Shown in pieces: positions 37,014-46,134 of a stretch of DNA of 64,000 nucleotides. This DNA comes from Caulobacter segnis (GTDB lineage Bacteria > Pseudomonadota > Alphaproteobacteria > Caulobacterales > Caulobacteraceae): NCBI RefSeq assembly GCF_029543125.1, contig NZ_JARQWW010000004.1:1-64000 (forward strand), given 5' to 3'. The first letter of the stretch is position 1. Every line of letters starts with the position of its first letter. Position numbers and translations under genes: made by a program. The notes below the pieces were generated by a model. It made no database searches, had not been told where the DNA came from, and saw nothing but the letters and a program-made list of their open reading frames with translations.

Positions 37014-39272
37014 CTATTGCGGCGTGGTCCCGCCCCCGAAATCAAAGCCGGGATCCCTGGGCTTCCGCCCCGCCGAACCGAAGGTGTAGGTCAGGCCCAC
37101 ATGGATCGCCCGCATGTTGTTCTCGCGAAGCGTGCGCCGTTCCAGTCCAGGCGTTTCGAACACCTGCCGAAGCCGCAGCGTGCCGAGAACGTCCGGCGCG
37201 GTGACGACGAACGAGAGGCTGTCGTTGAGCTTGCGGCGGTAGCCCAGGTTCAGCAGGCCCACATTCTTGATGTAGCCCTGCGCCGTCAGCCGCTGGCCCA
37301 TCAGGTTGCCCTGCGCCTGCAGGAAATCCTTGGGCGTCACCTGCCAGCTCAGCGATCCGCGCCCCGCCAGGGTGACGTCTGAGCGCGTGCCGGAGAAGCC
37401 CAGCCGCGAGGCGTCGATCTCGAACCAGTAGGCGTTGCCGCTGACGTTGTAGCTGAGGGTCTTGGTGATCTTGCCGTTGGCGACCAGCTCCAGGCCGCCG
37501 TTGCGCCCCTGCCCCAAGTTCTCGCGGGTGCTCAGCAGGATGCCGTCGCCCAGCTCGCGCACCACATCCGTCACGCCCTTGCTGCTCTCGCGATAGTAGA
37601 GCGTCGCCAGATAGTAGGTCGAACCCTTGCGGCGCTGGTACGCGACCTCGAAGCTGTCCGTGACCTGCGGCTCCAGGAAGGGATTGCCCTCCCGGTAGTT
37701 CAGCGGATCGACATAGACGCGGTACGGGTTGAGGTCGCGCGCCGAGGGCCGCTGGATGCGGCGGCTGTAGCTGGCCGTGACCTGCTGATCACCCGGCAGT
37801 TTGTGTGAGAGGTGCAGGCTCGGATAGAGCCGGAAATAGTCGTTCTCCACCTGCACATTGCTGGTGATCTGGTTGATGTCGATCAGGGTCTGTTCAGCCC
37901 GCAGACCCGCCAGCACGGTCAGGTCTCCAATCGGCCGCTCATAGGTCACGTAGCCTGCGTGGACGGTCTGGTCGTAGGCGAACAGGTTGGTCATCGACGG
38001 ATCGACGACCACGGCGTCGGACCGAGGCCCGCGGGCGCCGAAGTTGTCGTAGTCGTTGAGTTCGACGTTCAGGTTATAGCCGAGCTTCAGCTTCGACCCG
38101 CCGCTCATGGGCCGCGTGTAGTCGACCTTCAGCTCCGTCTCGTCCGTTTCGGTGACGAAGGCGAGACGTTCGTAGACGTCGGCTCTGGGCGGTACACGCT
38201 CGGCGTAAAGCAGGCCGTTGCGGAAGTCGGCATAGCTGTTCTCGTGGCTGAGATTGACCACCAGCTCATGGTCGGGATCCTTGAACCTCTGACGCCAGCT
38301 GCCGCTGACCTCGGTGTTGCGGACGTCGAAGTCTATCGTGCCGTTGCGGTCGTAGACGCGGGACAAGGCGTCCATGAGCCGCTGCTCGAAATGCTCGAAG
38401 GTGCCGGCCGAGACGTCCACGTCGCTGTGGCGGACCTGGGCGCTCAGCCGTGTGCGGTCGGTCAGGTCGTAGTCGACGCTGGTGCGGGCGTTCCACATGC
38501 TGCCGTCGCCGATACCGGTCGTGCGGTCCTTACCGATCAGAACGCCGCCGGTTTCCTCGTCGATCTGGATGCGGTCATCCAGGCTGCGATACTTCTGGGG
38601 GTCCGTGCGGAAGCCGAAGTCGCCGGCCACGGTCAGTTTCCTGGAATTGTAGGCGCCGCTCACCCCGCCGCTGGTACGGCCTTCGGAGCCATGGTTGGCG
38701 CGAACGGAGCCAGACCAGCCCGGCTTGCGCGAGGTCTTGCTGATCAGATTGATGACCCCGGCCGAACCGTCGGGGCGCAGGGCCGCCGAGGGATTGGTCA
38801 TCACCTCGACCCGCTCGATCTGGTCGGCCGGCAACTGCTGCAGGGCCGCGGTCCGCCCCTCCCCGCGAAACATGCCGGAAGGCTTGCCGTCGATCATGAT
38901 GGTCACGTTCGGATCGCCGCGCAGGCTGATGTTGCCCTGCACATCCACGTCCACCGAGGGGATGTTGCGCAAGGCGTCGGCGATCGAGCCGGTGGTGGCC
39001 TGCAGATCCTTGGCGATGCTGTAGCTACGGCGATCGATCGACGTCCGCAGCTCCTGCCCCGGAGCCGTGACCACGACGCCCTGCACCGTGTTGGGCTGAC
39101 TTGGCGCGGTCGCCGGAGGCGTGGCGGGCGCCGGAGCGGCGCTGGCGGGAGCCGCCGTCTGCGCAACGGCGATGGAGCTGGCTGACGCCGCCATCATGAG
39201 CGCCGACGCCAGGCGCAGGACTTCGGGGCGCGCCGCCATAGGGGCGCGCGGACGCATGTGCAGAGAACGCAT
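37014..39272 (-). CDS. TonB-dependent outer-membrane receptor
   Basis: About 752 residues from ATG 39272 (the frame is open to 39317). A signal region is followed by an Ala/Pro-rich linker (ASAAPAPATPPATAPS), then a plug domain with QGVVVTAPGQEL, SIADALRNIPSVDVDVQGNISLRGDP, IMIDGKPSG and NPSAALRPDGSAGVINLI, then a beta-barrel with many alternating aromatic strands and the terminal HVGLTYTFG. It resembles the outer membrane beta-barrel family receptors common in Caulobacteraceae. A short palindrome sits upstream. The cargo is unknown. Confidence 0.88.
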   Translation of the reverse strand: MRSLHMRPRAPMAARPEVLRLASALMMAASASSIAVAQTAAPASAAPAPATPPATAPSQPNTVQGVVVTAPGQELRTSIDRRSYSIAKDLQATTGSIADALRNIPSVDVDVQGNISLRGDPNVTIMIDGKPSGMFRGEGRTAALQQLPADQIERVEVMTNPSAALRPDGSAGVINLISKTSRKPGWSGSVRANHGSEGRTSGGVSGAYNSRKLTVAGDFGFRTDPQKYRSLDDRIQIDEETGGVLIGKDRTTGIGDGSMWNARTSVDYDLTDRTRLSAQVRHSDVDVSAGTFEHFEQRLMDALSRVYDRNGTIDFDVRNTEVSGSWRQRFKDPDHELVVNLSHENSYADFRNGLLYAERVPPRADVYERLAFVTETDETELKVDYTRPMSGGSKLKLGYNLNVELNDYDNFGARGPRSDAVVVDPSMTNLFAYDQTVHAGYVTYERPIGDLTVLAGLRAEQTLIDINQITSNVQVENDYFRLYPSLHLSHKLPGDQQVTASYSRRIQRPSARDLNPYRVYVDPLNYREGNPFLEPQVTDSFEVAYQRRKGSTYYLATLYYRESSKGVTDVVRELGDGILLSTRENLGQGRNGGLELVANGKITKTLSYNVSGNAYWFEIDASRLGFSGTRSDVTLAGRGSLSWQVTPKDFLQAQGNLMGQRLTAQGYIKNVGLLNLGYRRKLNDSLSFVVTAPDVLGTLRLRQVFETPGLERRTLRENNMRAIHVGLTYTFGSAGRKPRDPGFDFGGGTTPQ

Positions 39273-39348
39273 GAAACCCCGACTTCTACGAGCTATGCAT
39301 GAACAGCACAGCTTCACCGTGTGGCGATTTGTAGGCAGGTCAAATCGA

Positions 39349-39362
39349 ATTACAAGCGTAAT
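39349..39362. promoter_or_regulatory. ATTAC-N4-GTAAT palindrome upstream of the TonB receptor
   Basis: A perfect 5-bp inverted repeat in AT-richer DNA about 77-90 bases upstream of the receptor start. A regulator site is possible; it does not match a Fur or Zur box that I can recognise. Confidence 0.35.
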
Positions 39363-39396
39363 CTACATGATCGGCCGCAAACGTCCAAACATGCGA

Positions 39397-39424
39397 ACGG
39401 CCGCCCCGTTTCCGAGGCGGCCGT
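39397..39424 (-). terminator. hairpin downstream of ssb
   Basis: ACGGCCGCC (39397-39405) and GGCGGCCGT (39416-39424) form a 9-bp stem shortly after the ssb stop. The following minus-strand sequence has only a weak T tract. Confidence 0.6.
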
Positions 39425-39452
39425 CGTAGAATTCAAGTTCTTGCGCCGAAGC

Positions 39453-39965
39453 CTAGAACGGGATTTCGTCGTCCAGGTCGGCCGAGAAGTTCTCGCGCGG
39501 GCCGCTGGGCTGGTTGCGTTGACCGCCACCGCTGAACCCGCCGCCGCCACCGCCACCGCCGCTGTAGCCGCCATCGAAATCACCGCCGCCCGAGCTGGCG
39601 CCCGAGGAGTCGCCACGCCCGCCGAGCATGGTCAGCTCGCCGCGGAACTTCTGCAGCACGATCTCGGTGGAGTACTTTTCCTGGCCGCTCTGATCGGTCC
39701 ACTTGCGGGTCTGCAGCGCGCCTTCGATGTAGACGGTCGAGCCCTTGCGCAGGTAGTTCTCGGCGACTTTCACCAGGTTGTCGTTGAAGATCACGACCCG
39801 GTGCCATTCGGTCTTTTCCTTGCGCTCGCCCGAGGTGCGGTCGCGCCAGCTTTCCGAGGTGGCGATGCGCAGGTTGGCGACGCGGTCGCCCGACCCGAGG
39901 CTGCGGATTTCCGGGTCCGCGCCCAGATTGCCGACCAGAATGACCTTGTTGACGCTGCCCGCCAT
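39453..39965 (-). CDS. ssb: single-stranded DNA-binding protein
   Basis: Coats single-stranded DNA in replication and repair. The 170-residue protein has an OB fold ([38 protein letters not shown]), a Gly-rich linker with a run of Gly (about 124-150) and the acidic protein-interaction tail [14 protein letters not shown]7-TTAA site resembling a CtrA box lies about 46 bases before the start. Confidence 0.96.
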   Translation of the reverse strand: MAGSVNKVILVGNLGADPEIRSLGSGDRVANLRIATSESWRDRTSGERKEKTEWHRVVIFNDNLVKVAENYLRKGSTVYIEGALQTRKWTDQSGQEKYSTEIVLQKFRGELTMLGGRGDSSGASSGGGDFDGGYSGGGGGGGGFSGGGQRNQPSGPRENFSADLDDEIPF

Positions 39966-40010
39966 CGCTCGCTCTCCCGAGGCTCGCCTGACGACCCATG
40001 CGTCAGAATC

Positions 40011-40025
40011 TTAACGGGAACCTAA
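40011..40025 (-). promoter_or_regulatory. CtrA-like site upstream of ssb (TTAG-N7-TTAA)
   Basis: The minus strand reads TTAGGTTCCCGTTAA, one base from the CtrA consensus. The same TTAG variant appears before the TPR-glycosyltransferase gene. Confidence 0.45.
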
Positions 40026-40086
40026 TGGCGGACCGAGAGCGGAAGCAATCCGCCCTCGCCAATCTTCCTGTGGACGACAGTCGCCG

Positions 40087-40470
40087 CTATTGCGGCATTG
40101 CCCCCGGGACGGCCAAGCGACCGTCGCCAGTGCGCACCAGCGCAAGATAGCGCCCGCCTGTCAGGGTCTTGCCGACAAAGATCCCCTCACGCTGCACGAA
40201 CAGGAAGTTGCCCTGATAGGCGCCGATCAGCTGTTGCTGGTTCATGCCCATCCGGTTGAAACGGATGCGCATCCCTTCCAGCGACGCGGCGCAGTTCTCC
40301 ACATTGGGCTGGTTCTTGGCCAGGACGTTGAACTTCATCGTTCCGTCCTTCTGCGCCGCCACGTGCCAGCAGACGCCGGTGTCGTACGGCGCCTCGATCG
40401 GCTTCTCGCAGCCGGCCAGGGTGACGGCCGCCAGGCCGGCGGCGGCGATGAGGGCGAGCTTGGTCTTCAT
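40087..40470 (-). CDS. putative lipoprotein, unknown function
   Basis: A 127-residue protein whose N-terminus MKTKLALIAAAGLAAVTLAGCEK has a clear lipobox LAGC (Cys21). The mature part has CWHVAAQKDGTMKFNVLA and ENCAASLEGMRIRFNRMG, with two further cysteines that could pair. It follows the next membrane protein by nine bases in the same direction, so the two envelope proteins probably form an operon. Not recognised. Confidence 0.7.
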   Translation of the reverse strand: MKTKLALIAAAGLAAVTLAGCEKPIEAPYDTGVCWHVAAQKDGTMKFNVLAKNQPNVENCAASLEGMRIRFNRMGMNQQQLIGAYQGNFLFVQREGIFVGKTLTGGRYLALVRTGDGRLAVPGAMPQ

Positions 40471-40479
40471 GACGTCTCC

Positions 40480-41136
40480 TTAGCCGGCGGGCGGCGCGCA
40501 GCCGGGCACGGACGGGGCGATAGCGCGGAAGCGGCGGTTGTCGTTAGAAGCCTCGATGCGGCCCGAGGTCAGGCGCAGGGTCTGATCACCCCAACGGCCA
40601 TAAGCCGTGCCTGCGTCACACCGGCCGGCATAGAGGATCTGGATGCACTCGTTCATCGTCCCCTCGCCCGGGATGCGGCTCCATTGTCCGGCCTCATAGC
40701 GCCAGCAGGACGAAACGGGCGAAGAGGCTTCCTGGACCTCGGGACCCGTCGGCGCCGGCGCCGGATTGGCCGGCTGAGCCTCGGGCGGCGGCAGAGGCGT
40801 CAGCATCATGCCCGCCTCGTCGGCCGCGGCCAGGGCGCCCGTCTCGTCCACGCCGACGTCCAGGGCGCCGGTGCCGACGCCATTGCGCGAGGCGCACTCG
40901 GCCAGGGTCAGCTCGCCCACGAATTGTCCGCCGACAAAGCAGCGCAGCGGGCGGGCAGGATCGAGCTTGCTCTCCTCCTGGGTCCCCATCTCGACCACGA
41001 GCCCCCCACGCGACGCGGGCGGATCAGACCGGGGCCCGCTGTCGCGGGCCATCAGGCCGGCAGCGATAGCAACGCCGGCCACAACGGCGACGCCTGCGCC
41101 GATGAGGATGAACTTGCGGTCGGTGGGGAATGCCAT
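40480..41136 (-). CDS. membrane-anchored protein, unknown function
   Basis: A 218-residue protein with an N-terminal membrane anchor (FILIGAGVAVVAGVAIAAGLMA, about 9-30), then an exported part with a short domain (PLRCFVGGQFVGELTLAECASRNG), a Pro-rich linker (TPLPPPEAQPANPAPAPTG) and a C-terminal domain with WRYEAGQWSRIPGEGTMNEC and YGRWGDQTLRL. Several cysteines suggest disulfides. The repeated idea of a short Cys-containing module on each side of the linker is notable. First gene of a two-gene unit with the lipoprotein. Confidence 0.65.
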   Translation of the reverse strand: MAFPTDRKFILIGAGVAVVAGVAIAAGLMARDSGPRSDPPASRGGLVVEMGTQEESKLDPARPLRCFVGGQFVGELTLAECASRNGVGTGALDVGVDETGALAAADEAGMMLTPLPPPEAQPANPAPAPTGPEVQEASSPVSSCWRYEAGQWSRIPGEGTMNECIQILYAGRCDAGTAYGRWGDQTLRLTSGRIEASNDNRRFRAIAPSVPGCAPPAG

Positions 41137-41175
41137 GCTCGACGCCTACGACGCGGCGGCGCCCGATTCAAGGCG

Positions 41176-44118
41176 CTAACCGCCGGTCAGCTTCGCCAGT
41201 GCATCCCTGTAGCTGGCGATCTGCTTTGTCAGATAGGCCGGAACCGTGCCGCCCTGCTTGCCCTGGGCCTCAGTGATCGGCGCCGGCGGGTTGAGCAACT
41301 CGCGATAGGCGCGTTGCACCGTGGTCATGGCTTTGGTCAGGGCGTCCGTGGCCGACTTCAAATCCACCTTCGAGGTGAGGTCGTAGCTCTGATCCAGCTG
41401 TAAGCCCCAGATGGCGCCCTTGCCGTCCGCCGGAACATTGCGGCCGCCCTCTTCCCGGGTCTTGTAGATCAGCCCTTCAGACAGACCGAGCGCTTCAAGC
41501 GCGTCCTTGTCACCCTTGCCGGAGACGATCTCGACGTAGGAGCTGTTGTAGGCGGCGGTGATGCGCAGCTGACGACGGTCGCCGGTGGTGGCGAACTCGA
41601 CCTTGGCCTGGTTGCCGCTGGCGCGCCGGATCTTGTCGGCCAGGGTGTCCAGCGTGTCCTTGCCGTCGATTGTGATGGTGGTCAGCGGACCGCCTGGACG
41701 GGTGCGGAGCTGAAACTGGTCGCCGGCGCGCACGCCCGTGCTGGAGGTGATCAGCTCGGAGGCCTTGGCGAACATCTGTCCGCGCGGCAGGCCGAAGGTG
41801 TCCAGCACGCTCGCGCCGCCAGCATCCACGGCGATGGAGGTCGGAGCGGCGATGCCGTCCTTGCCGGTGATGCGCTGCATCCAGTCAGCGAGGCCCGAAC
41901 CCATGTCGATCTGCGCGACATAGCCGTCCTGCTTGCCCAGCGGGGTCGTGCCGCCCAGATCCTTGCCGGCCAGACCCGTCAGATAAACCTTGCCGCTGGA
42001 CACGGCCATGCCGGTGACGGTGTCATCCTCGGCGCCGCCGTAATAGGTGATCGCATCACCGGCTGTGCTGGCCAGATCGGTCGACAGGGTGGCCGCGAAA
42101 CCGTCCATCCGCCCCTGGGCGCTGTTCTTCTGATTACTGACGTTCAGCGCGCCATTGCCCGAGGAGCCGGCGATCCACAGCTTTCCGCCTTCCAGAACCA
42201 GGCCTGCGATCGATCCTCCGCCAAGGCCGCCGAGATCGCGGACCGGACCGCTCGTGACAAGGCCGGCGGTGACCGCGCTGGTCGTCTTCACGCCGACCTG
42301 CGCTTGGCTGGTGTCGCCTCCGGTGGTCGTCGCCGTCGTCGGCGCGCCGCCGTCAAAGCTCGTTGACGTTTCTTCGATGTAACCGCCGTTCTGGAAGCTG
42401 GTGCGCTTCACGGTCGTGCTGGTCAAAGCCACGTCGAAGTTGCGAACCACCGCTCGCCCAGCCTCGACAGAGGCCACATAGACCTTGTCGCCATCGACCA
42501 CGAGGCCCGCGACGCTGTCCTTCTCGGCAGTACCGAACTGGGTTGTGAACAGGGCCTTGGGCTTGCCGTCGGCCTGGGTGGCGAAGGCGGTCAGATAGCC
42601 GTCCTGCCCGCCCTTGGCTGAGGCGAATGTCGGAGAGGCGGCGCCATCGTGACCCGCCATGGCTGAACTGGTGTTGCCCGCCACATAGAGCGTGCCGTCC
42701 GCGCCAAAGGCCAGCGCGGTTGCGGCGTCCGTCTCCAGAGCCCCTCGCCGCACGGTCCAGGTCTCGTCGCCGTTGGTGTCGTACAGCGTGACGAAGCTGT
42801 CGGACTTGTCGCTGCCGGCGCCAGAGTTCAGCGGGCCGTTCCCGCCGTCAGGCAGGCCCGTCAGCTCCCCTGTCACCGAGCCGGCCACGGCCACCTTGCC
42901 GTCCGCCGAGACCGCCAGATTGAAGCCCGAAGCCGTCTCCGCCGCGCCCAGCGAGCGCGCGAACATCAGGTTGCCGGAAGAGTCGTACTTAAGCAGCGCG
43001 ACGTCCTGCTTGCCTTTGATCGCCTGACTGTCGATGTTCAGGGAGTCGTTCTCGGCGTGCGAGACATTGGCCAGCATGTAGACAGAGCCGTCAGCGCCCG
43101 TGACGGTCTTCTGAACACTGTCGATCGTGCCCTGAAGCGTGTCGGTGAAGATGGAACCGCCCACCGCCGTCCCGAGCGCGCCGTTGATTTTCGTCAGCGT
43201 GTTCCTGAACACGCCGTCGTCCGTCTTGGCGTCCTTGTCCGGATCCGGATCACCCGAACGGGTCGTCACATAGACTGCTGGTGAAGACGTCGCCGCCGAG
43301 AAGGTCAGGGTCTCGGCCATGTCGCCGTTCACCTTGAAGGAGAAATCGTCGCCCTTGGCCGGCAGCTTGATCGTCTCGCCGTTGGCGCCCTTGACCTCGG
43401 TTTCGGCGCCCTTGGTCTGTTGGACGGCGAAGGTCGTCCAGAGCCCGGCATCCTTCAGCTTGCCGTTGATGAAGGCGGCGACCGACTGCATGGTCCGCGG
43501 CGTGGCGCCCATCTCCGCCAGATCAATGTCGATATCGAAGGTGTTGTTCACCTTCTTCACCTGAATCTTGAACGCGGCGGGGCCTTGCAGGGCAGGAACC
43601 TCATCACCGGCCTTACCGGAGTAGATGGTTCCGGTGCTGTAGGTGTAGTTCGACTTCTTGACCCCGACCGTACTCTTCACGGTGCTTTGGGCCACGCCCG
43701 TCGTTAAGCGCACATCCTCCAGATTCAGGCCGTGGGTGTACTTCGCGACCTCATCCATGCCCTTGTTGAAGGCCGTTTGAATGCGCGCCAGCTCACTGTC
43801 GGTGACGCCCTTCTCTCCCGCACGGGCCGCCAGGCCGGACAGGGCGGCCAGACCTTGATGCAGAGCGAAAAGCTTGCGGTGATCTTCTGCGGCGCCCGCG
43901 GACTCCAGATTGGCGCTGCCCTCATCGATGAATTTGCGTCCGCCGAGCACCTTCTTGACCAAGGCGTCAGCCTTCAGGTCCTCGTTCGAGGACGCCCACG
44001 GCGCTACGACGCGATTGCTGTTGGCCGATCCGCCGGATGACGCCGCTGCCGTCGCGTTGGCGACGCCGGAACGGGCCTGATAGTAGCCGAGCAACAAGCT
44101 GCTATCGAAGGTGATCAA
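41176..44118 (-). CDS. FlaEY-like flagellin-regulatory protein (propeller core, flagellar C-terminus)
   Basis: A 980-residue protein, last gene of the flagellin cluster. It starts at TTG 44118 behind a strong AAGGAG. The N-terminal ~150 residues are helical; the middle (about 350-740) holds repeated units of the form VALLKYDSSGNLMFARSLG...VAVAGSVTG and DSFVTLYDTNGDETWTVRRG...LYVAGNTS, which look like SBBP-type propeller repeats; the C-terminal ~190 residues (ITIDGKDTLDTLADKIRRA, then LRITAAYNSSYVEIVSG, then DALEALGLSEGLIY) resemble the flagellin hook IN region of FliD-like proteins. Caulobacter FlaEY, also of this locus, modulates flagellin production; identity is inferred from size and position. 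Confidence 0.65.
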   Translation of the reverse strand: MITFDSSLLLGYYQARSGVANATAAASSGGSANSNRVVAPWASSNEDLKADALVKKVLGGRKFIDEGSANLESAGAAEDHRKLFALHQGLAALSGLAARAGEKGVTDSELARIQTAFNKGMDEVAKYTHGLNLEDVRLTTGVAQSTVKSTVGVKKSNYTYSTGTIYSGKAGDEVPALQGPAAFKIQVKKVNNTFDIDIDLAEMGATPRTMQSVAAFINGKLKDAGLWTTFAVQQTKGAETEVKGANGETIKLPAKGDDFSFKVNGDMAETLTFSAATSSPAVYVTTRSGDPDPDKDAKTDDGVFRNTLTKINGALGTAVGGSIFTDTLQGTIDSVQKTVTGADGSVYMLANVSHAENDSLNIDSQAIKGKQDVALLKYDSSGNLMFARSLGAAETASGFNLAVSADGKVAVAGSVTGELTGLPDGGNGPLNSGAGSDKSDSFVTLYDTNGDETWTVRRGALETDAATALAFGADGTLYVAGNTSSAMAGHDGAASPTFASAKGGQDGYLTAFATQADGKPKALFTTQFGTAEKDSVAGLVVDGDKVYVASVEAGRAVVRNFDVALTSTTVKRTSFQNGGYIEETSTSFDGGAPTTATTTGGDTSQAQVGVKTTSAVTAGLVTSGPVRDLGGLGGGSIAGLVLEGGKLWIAGSSGNGALNVSNQKNSAQGRMDGFAATLSTDLASTAGDAITYYGGAEDDTVTGMAVSSGKVYLTGLAGKDLGGTTPLGKQDGYVAQIDMGSGLADWMQRITGKDGIAAPTSIAVDAGGASVLDTFGLPRGQMFAKASELITSSTGVRAGDQFQLRTRPGGPLTTITIDGKDTLDTLADKIRRASGNQAKVEFATTGDRRQLRITAAYNSSYVEIVSGKGDKDALEALGLSEGLIYKTREEGGRNVPADGKGAIWGLQLDQSYDLTSKVDLKSATDALTKAMTTVQRAYRELLNPPAPITEAQGKQGGTVPAYLTKQIASYRDALAKLTGG

Positions 44119-44197
44119 CCGGACAACTCCTTGGCGCGCATGGCGCTTCCGCGAAGATTATCGCCGTTCAGGCCTTTCAAGTCGTTAAGACTTGGCG

Positions 44198-44752
44198 CTA
44201 GGCGGCGATCATTCGGGCGTCGATAAGCGACTGGCGAACGCGGTCGCCGCTGCTCTTCCACTCGTCAGCCAGAAGACCCAGCAGAACGACATCACGGCGG
44301 ACGCCGTCCTTCAGAACGTGAGCGCGCAGATAGCCCTCGCGCAGAAAGCCAACAGCCGTCTGCGCTTTCAGCGCCGGATCGTTGTCGGCCATCACCTCGG
44401 CGAACACCTTTTCAAGGCCAAGCTCACCGAAAGCCTTATCAATTCCAAGAACTTGCGCAGCGCGCCCCACGCCGCGGCCACGCGCCTCAACCGAGCCCAG
44501 GAACCAGTTCCAGGCTGCTCGCCGATGATGGTTCTGAAGTCCGGTGAGCGTCAGAAGGCCTGCCGGCTTCTCCCCCTGAACAATCATCCACCCGCGCATG
44601 TCGGGATCGCCGCGCAACGCATCAAACCATGCCTTGTGCGCAGCTTCGCTTGGAAAGGCGGCGTCGGACATCCAGCGATCCACCTCGGGCTCGCGACGCC
44701 AGGCGAAAAGCACCTGCTCGTCCGCGTCCTGAAGCTCGCGAAGGCTAATCAT
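44198..44752 (-). CDS. GNAT acetyltransferase, PseH/FlmH-like
   Basis: A 184-residue N-acetyltransferase. SLRELQDADEQVLFAWRREPEVDRWM (start) and the acetyl-CoA loop VEARGRGVGRAAQVLG near 90-105 give the GNAT fold; the layout of W-R-x-x-P-E-V-x-R-x-M followed by F-L-R-E-G near 138 matches PseH, which acetylates the amino sugar precursor of pseudaminic acid. In Caulobacter the equivalent flmH is needed for flagellin glycosylation. It lies 23 bases after the divergent flagellin and before the FlaEY-like gene. Confidence 0.72.
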   Translation of the reverse strand: MISLRELQDADEQVLFAWRREPEVDRWMSDAAFPSEAAHKAWFDALRGDPDMRGWMIVQGEKPAGLLTLTGLQNHHRRAAWNWFLGSVEARGRGVGRAAQVLGIDKAFGELGLEKVFAEVMADNDPALKAQTAVGFLREGYLRAHVLKDGVRRDVVLLGLLADEWKSSGDRVRQSLIDARMIAA

Positions 44753-44775
44753 AACTAAGCCCCTGCCCTAAGGCG

Positions 44776-45612
44776 CTACTGGCCCTGGAAAAGCGAAAGG
44801 ATCACTTGCGGCGCCCCGTTGGCGATCGACAGCGCCTGCACGCCAAGCTGCTGCTGGACCTGCAAGGCCTGCAGACGCGCACTTTCCTTCGCCATGTCAG
44901 CGTCGACGAGGTTGCCGACGCCGGCTTCCAGCGTGTCGCTGAGCTTGCCGATGAAGGTCAGGTGCGCCTCGATCCGCTTGGCCTGCGAGCCGACCGTGGC
45001 GACCGCGCCGTTGGTCTGCTGAATGGAGGCGTCGAGCAGGCCCAGCACCGTACCGGCATTGCCAGGCGTGAGAATATCCGACCCCGTCGGAACCGTGACA
45101 TTGGGACCGCCGACGGTGAGGTCCTGCAATGACAGGGTCACCGCCAGGACCGCATCCGCATCGGCGAGGAACCGGAGGCTCTGCGAAAGCGAGGCGTCCA
45201 GAATGTTGGACCCGTCGAAGCTGGCGTTGGCGACCACTTGGCCGAGCTGAGACAACAGCCCTGTGAAATCATCGTTCAGCGCCTTGCGCGCGGAGCTGCC
45301 CAGCGATGTCTCCATCGCGGCGATGACCTTCTCGCGCATCTGGTTGAGCAGGCCCGAGACGGACTCCCCCGCGGCCATGGCCACGTCCGAAATCGATTGA
45401 GCCCGGTTCAGGCTCATCTTCACGGAGCTGAGCGAGCTGACATCCGCGCGTTGATCCTGAGCGATCGACCAGATCGAAGCGTTGTCCTTCGCGCCAGAGA
45501 TCGCCAGCGAAGTGCTGATCCGGTCCTCGGCCTTGCCGAGTTCGTCCGTCGTCTTGTTCAGGTTCTGAAGGGCGATCAGAGCGGACTTGTTGGTGTTAAC
45601 GCTCAGCGTCAT
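44776..45612 (-). CDS. flagellin, divergent paralogue
   Basis: A 278-residue flagellin with the conserved N-terminal SVNTNKSALIALQNLNKTTDELG and C-terminal [29 protein letters not shown] helices (D0/D1). The centre (about 140-195) differs from the two other flagellins, including SLSQSLRFLADADAVLAVTLSLQDL and TVGGPNVTVPTGSDILTPG. GGGAG precedes the ATG. It has no sigma-54 site; an inverted pair of CtrA half-sites lies about 75-105 bases upstream. It may be a specialised, minor flagellin comparable to Caulobacter FljJ. Confidence 0.92.
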   Translation of the reverse strand: MTLSVNTNKSALIALQNLNKTTDELGKAEDRISTSLAISGAKDNASIWSIAQDQRADVSSLSSVKMSLNRAQSISDVAMAAGESVSGLLNQMREKVIAAMETSLGSSARKALNDDFTGLLSQLGQVVANASFDGSNILDASLSQSLRFLADADAVLAVTLSLQDLTVGGPNVTVPTGSDILTPGNAGTVLGLLDASIQQTNGAVATVGSQAKRIEAHLTFIGKLSDTLEAGVGNLVDADMAKESARLQALQVQQQLGVQALSIANGAPQVILSLFQGQ

Positions 45613-45685
45613 GAGCCGTCTCCCATAGGCGTTTTGCCTGGCCGCAGAACGCCTCGATTCGAGGCCGTTCCGCCATAGAGACGAG

Positions 45686-45718
45686 CGTTAACCATAAGAG
45701 GTGTCCGTATGGTTAACG
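45686..45718. promoter_or_regulatory. inverted CtrA-type half-sites upstream of the divergent flagellin
   Basis: CGTTAACCATA (45686-45696) and its exact complement TATGGTTAACG (45708-45718) are 11 bases apart. TTAACCAT is a described short CtrA motif. The pair lies 74-106 bases before the flagellin ATG. Confidence 0.55.
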
Positions 45719-45771
45719 AGAATAAACCACGAATTTTAACACCTGGACGCCCCTACGTCGCAGGCGGAGCC

Positions 45772-46056
45772 TTAGCTCTTGGCGTCGAAGATCGTCCCCG
45801 GAACGTAGTCCGGCGCCTTCATGATCCGCAGCACTTCCTCGCGCGGAAACTGCGAGACCACCTCACCCGTGACGCGGTCGAGGGTCTTGTAGACATAGAC
45901 GCCCGTGGTCTCATCACGCTCGATGAACAGGCGCACGTCCGAAGCCGACGGCTCGGTCAAGGGCTGGCCCGTACGAGCAAAGCCGCCCTCGACTCCGGGG
46001 GCGGCGCGACCTTCGACATCGACAGACAGGTTCAGTTGCGGAACTGGATCGGTCAT
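45772..46056 (-). CDS. FlaG-family flagellar protein
   Basis: A 94-residue protein with the FlaG core: DVRLFIERDETTGVYVYKTLDRVTGEVVSQFPREEVLRIM (about 40-79), in which VxKxxDxxTGEVxxQxP is the family pattern. FlaG proteins affect filament length in other bacteria. A strong GGAAGGAG precedes the ATG. It lies between flagellin genes in the same direction. Confidence 0.8.
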   Translation of the reverse strand: MTDPVPQLNLSVDVEGRAAPGVEGGFARTGQPLTEPSASDVRLFIERDETTGVYVYKTLDRVTGEVVSQFPREEVLRIMKAPDYVPGTIFDAKS

Positions 46057-46134
46057 CTCTCCTTCCGCCGGCCGCCAGGGGCCGACGCCTTTCTGACAGA
46101 TGGCGCCGCCCTAGGGCGCGCCGCACGGGAGGGT

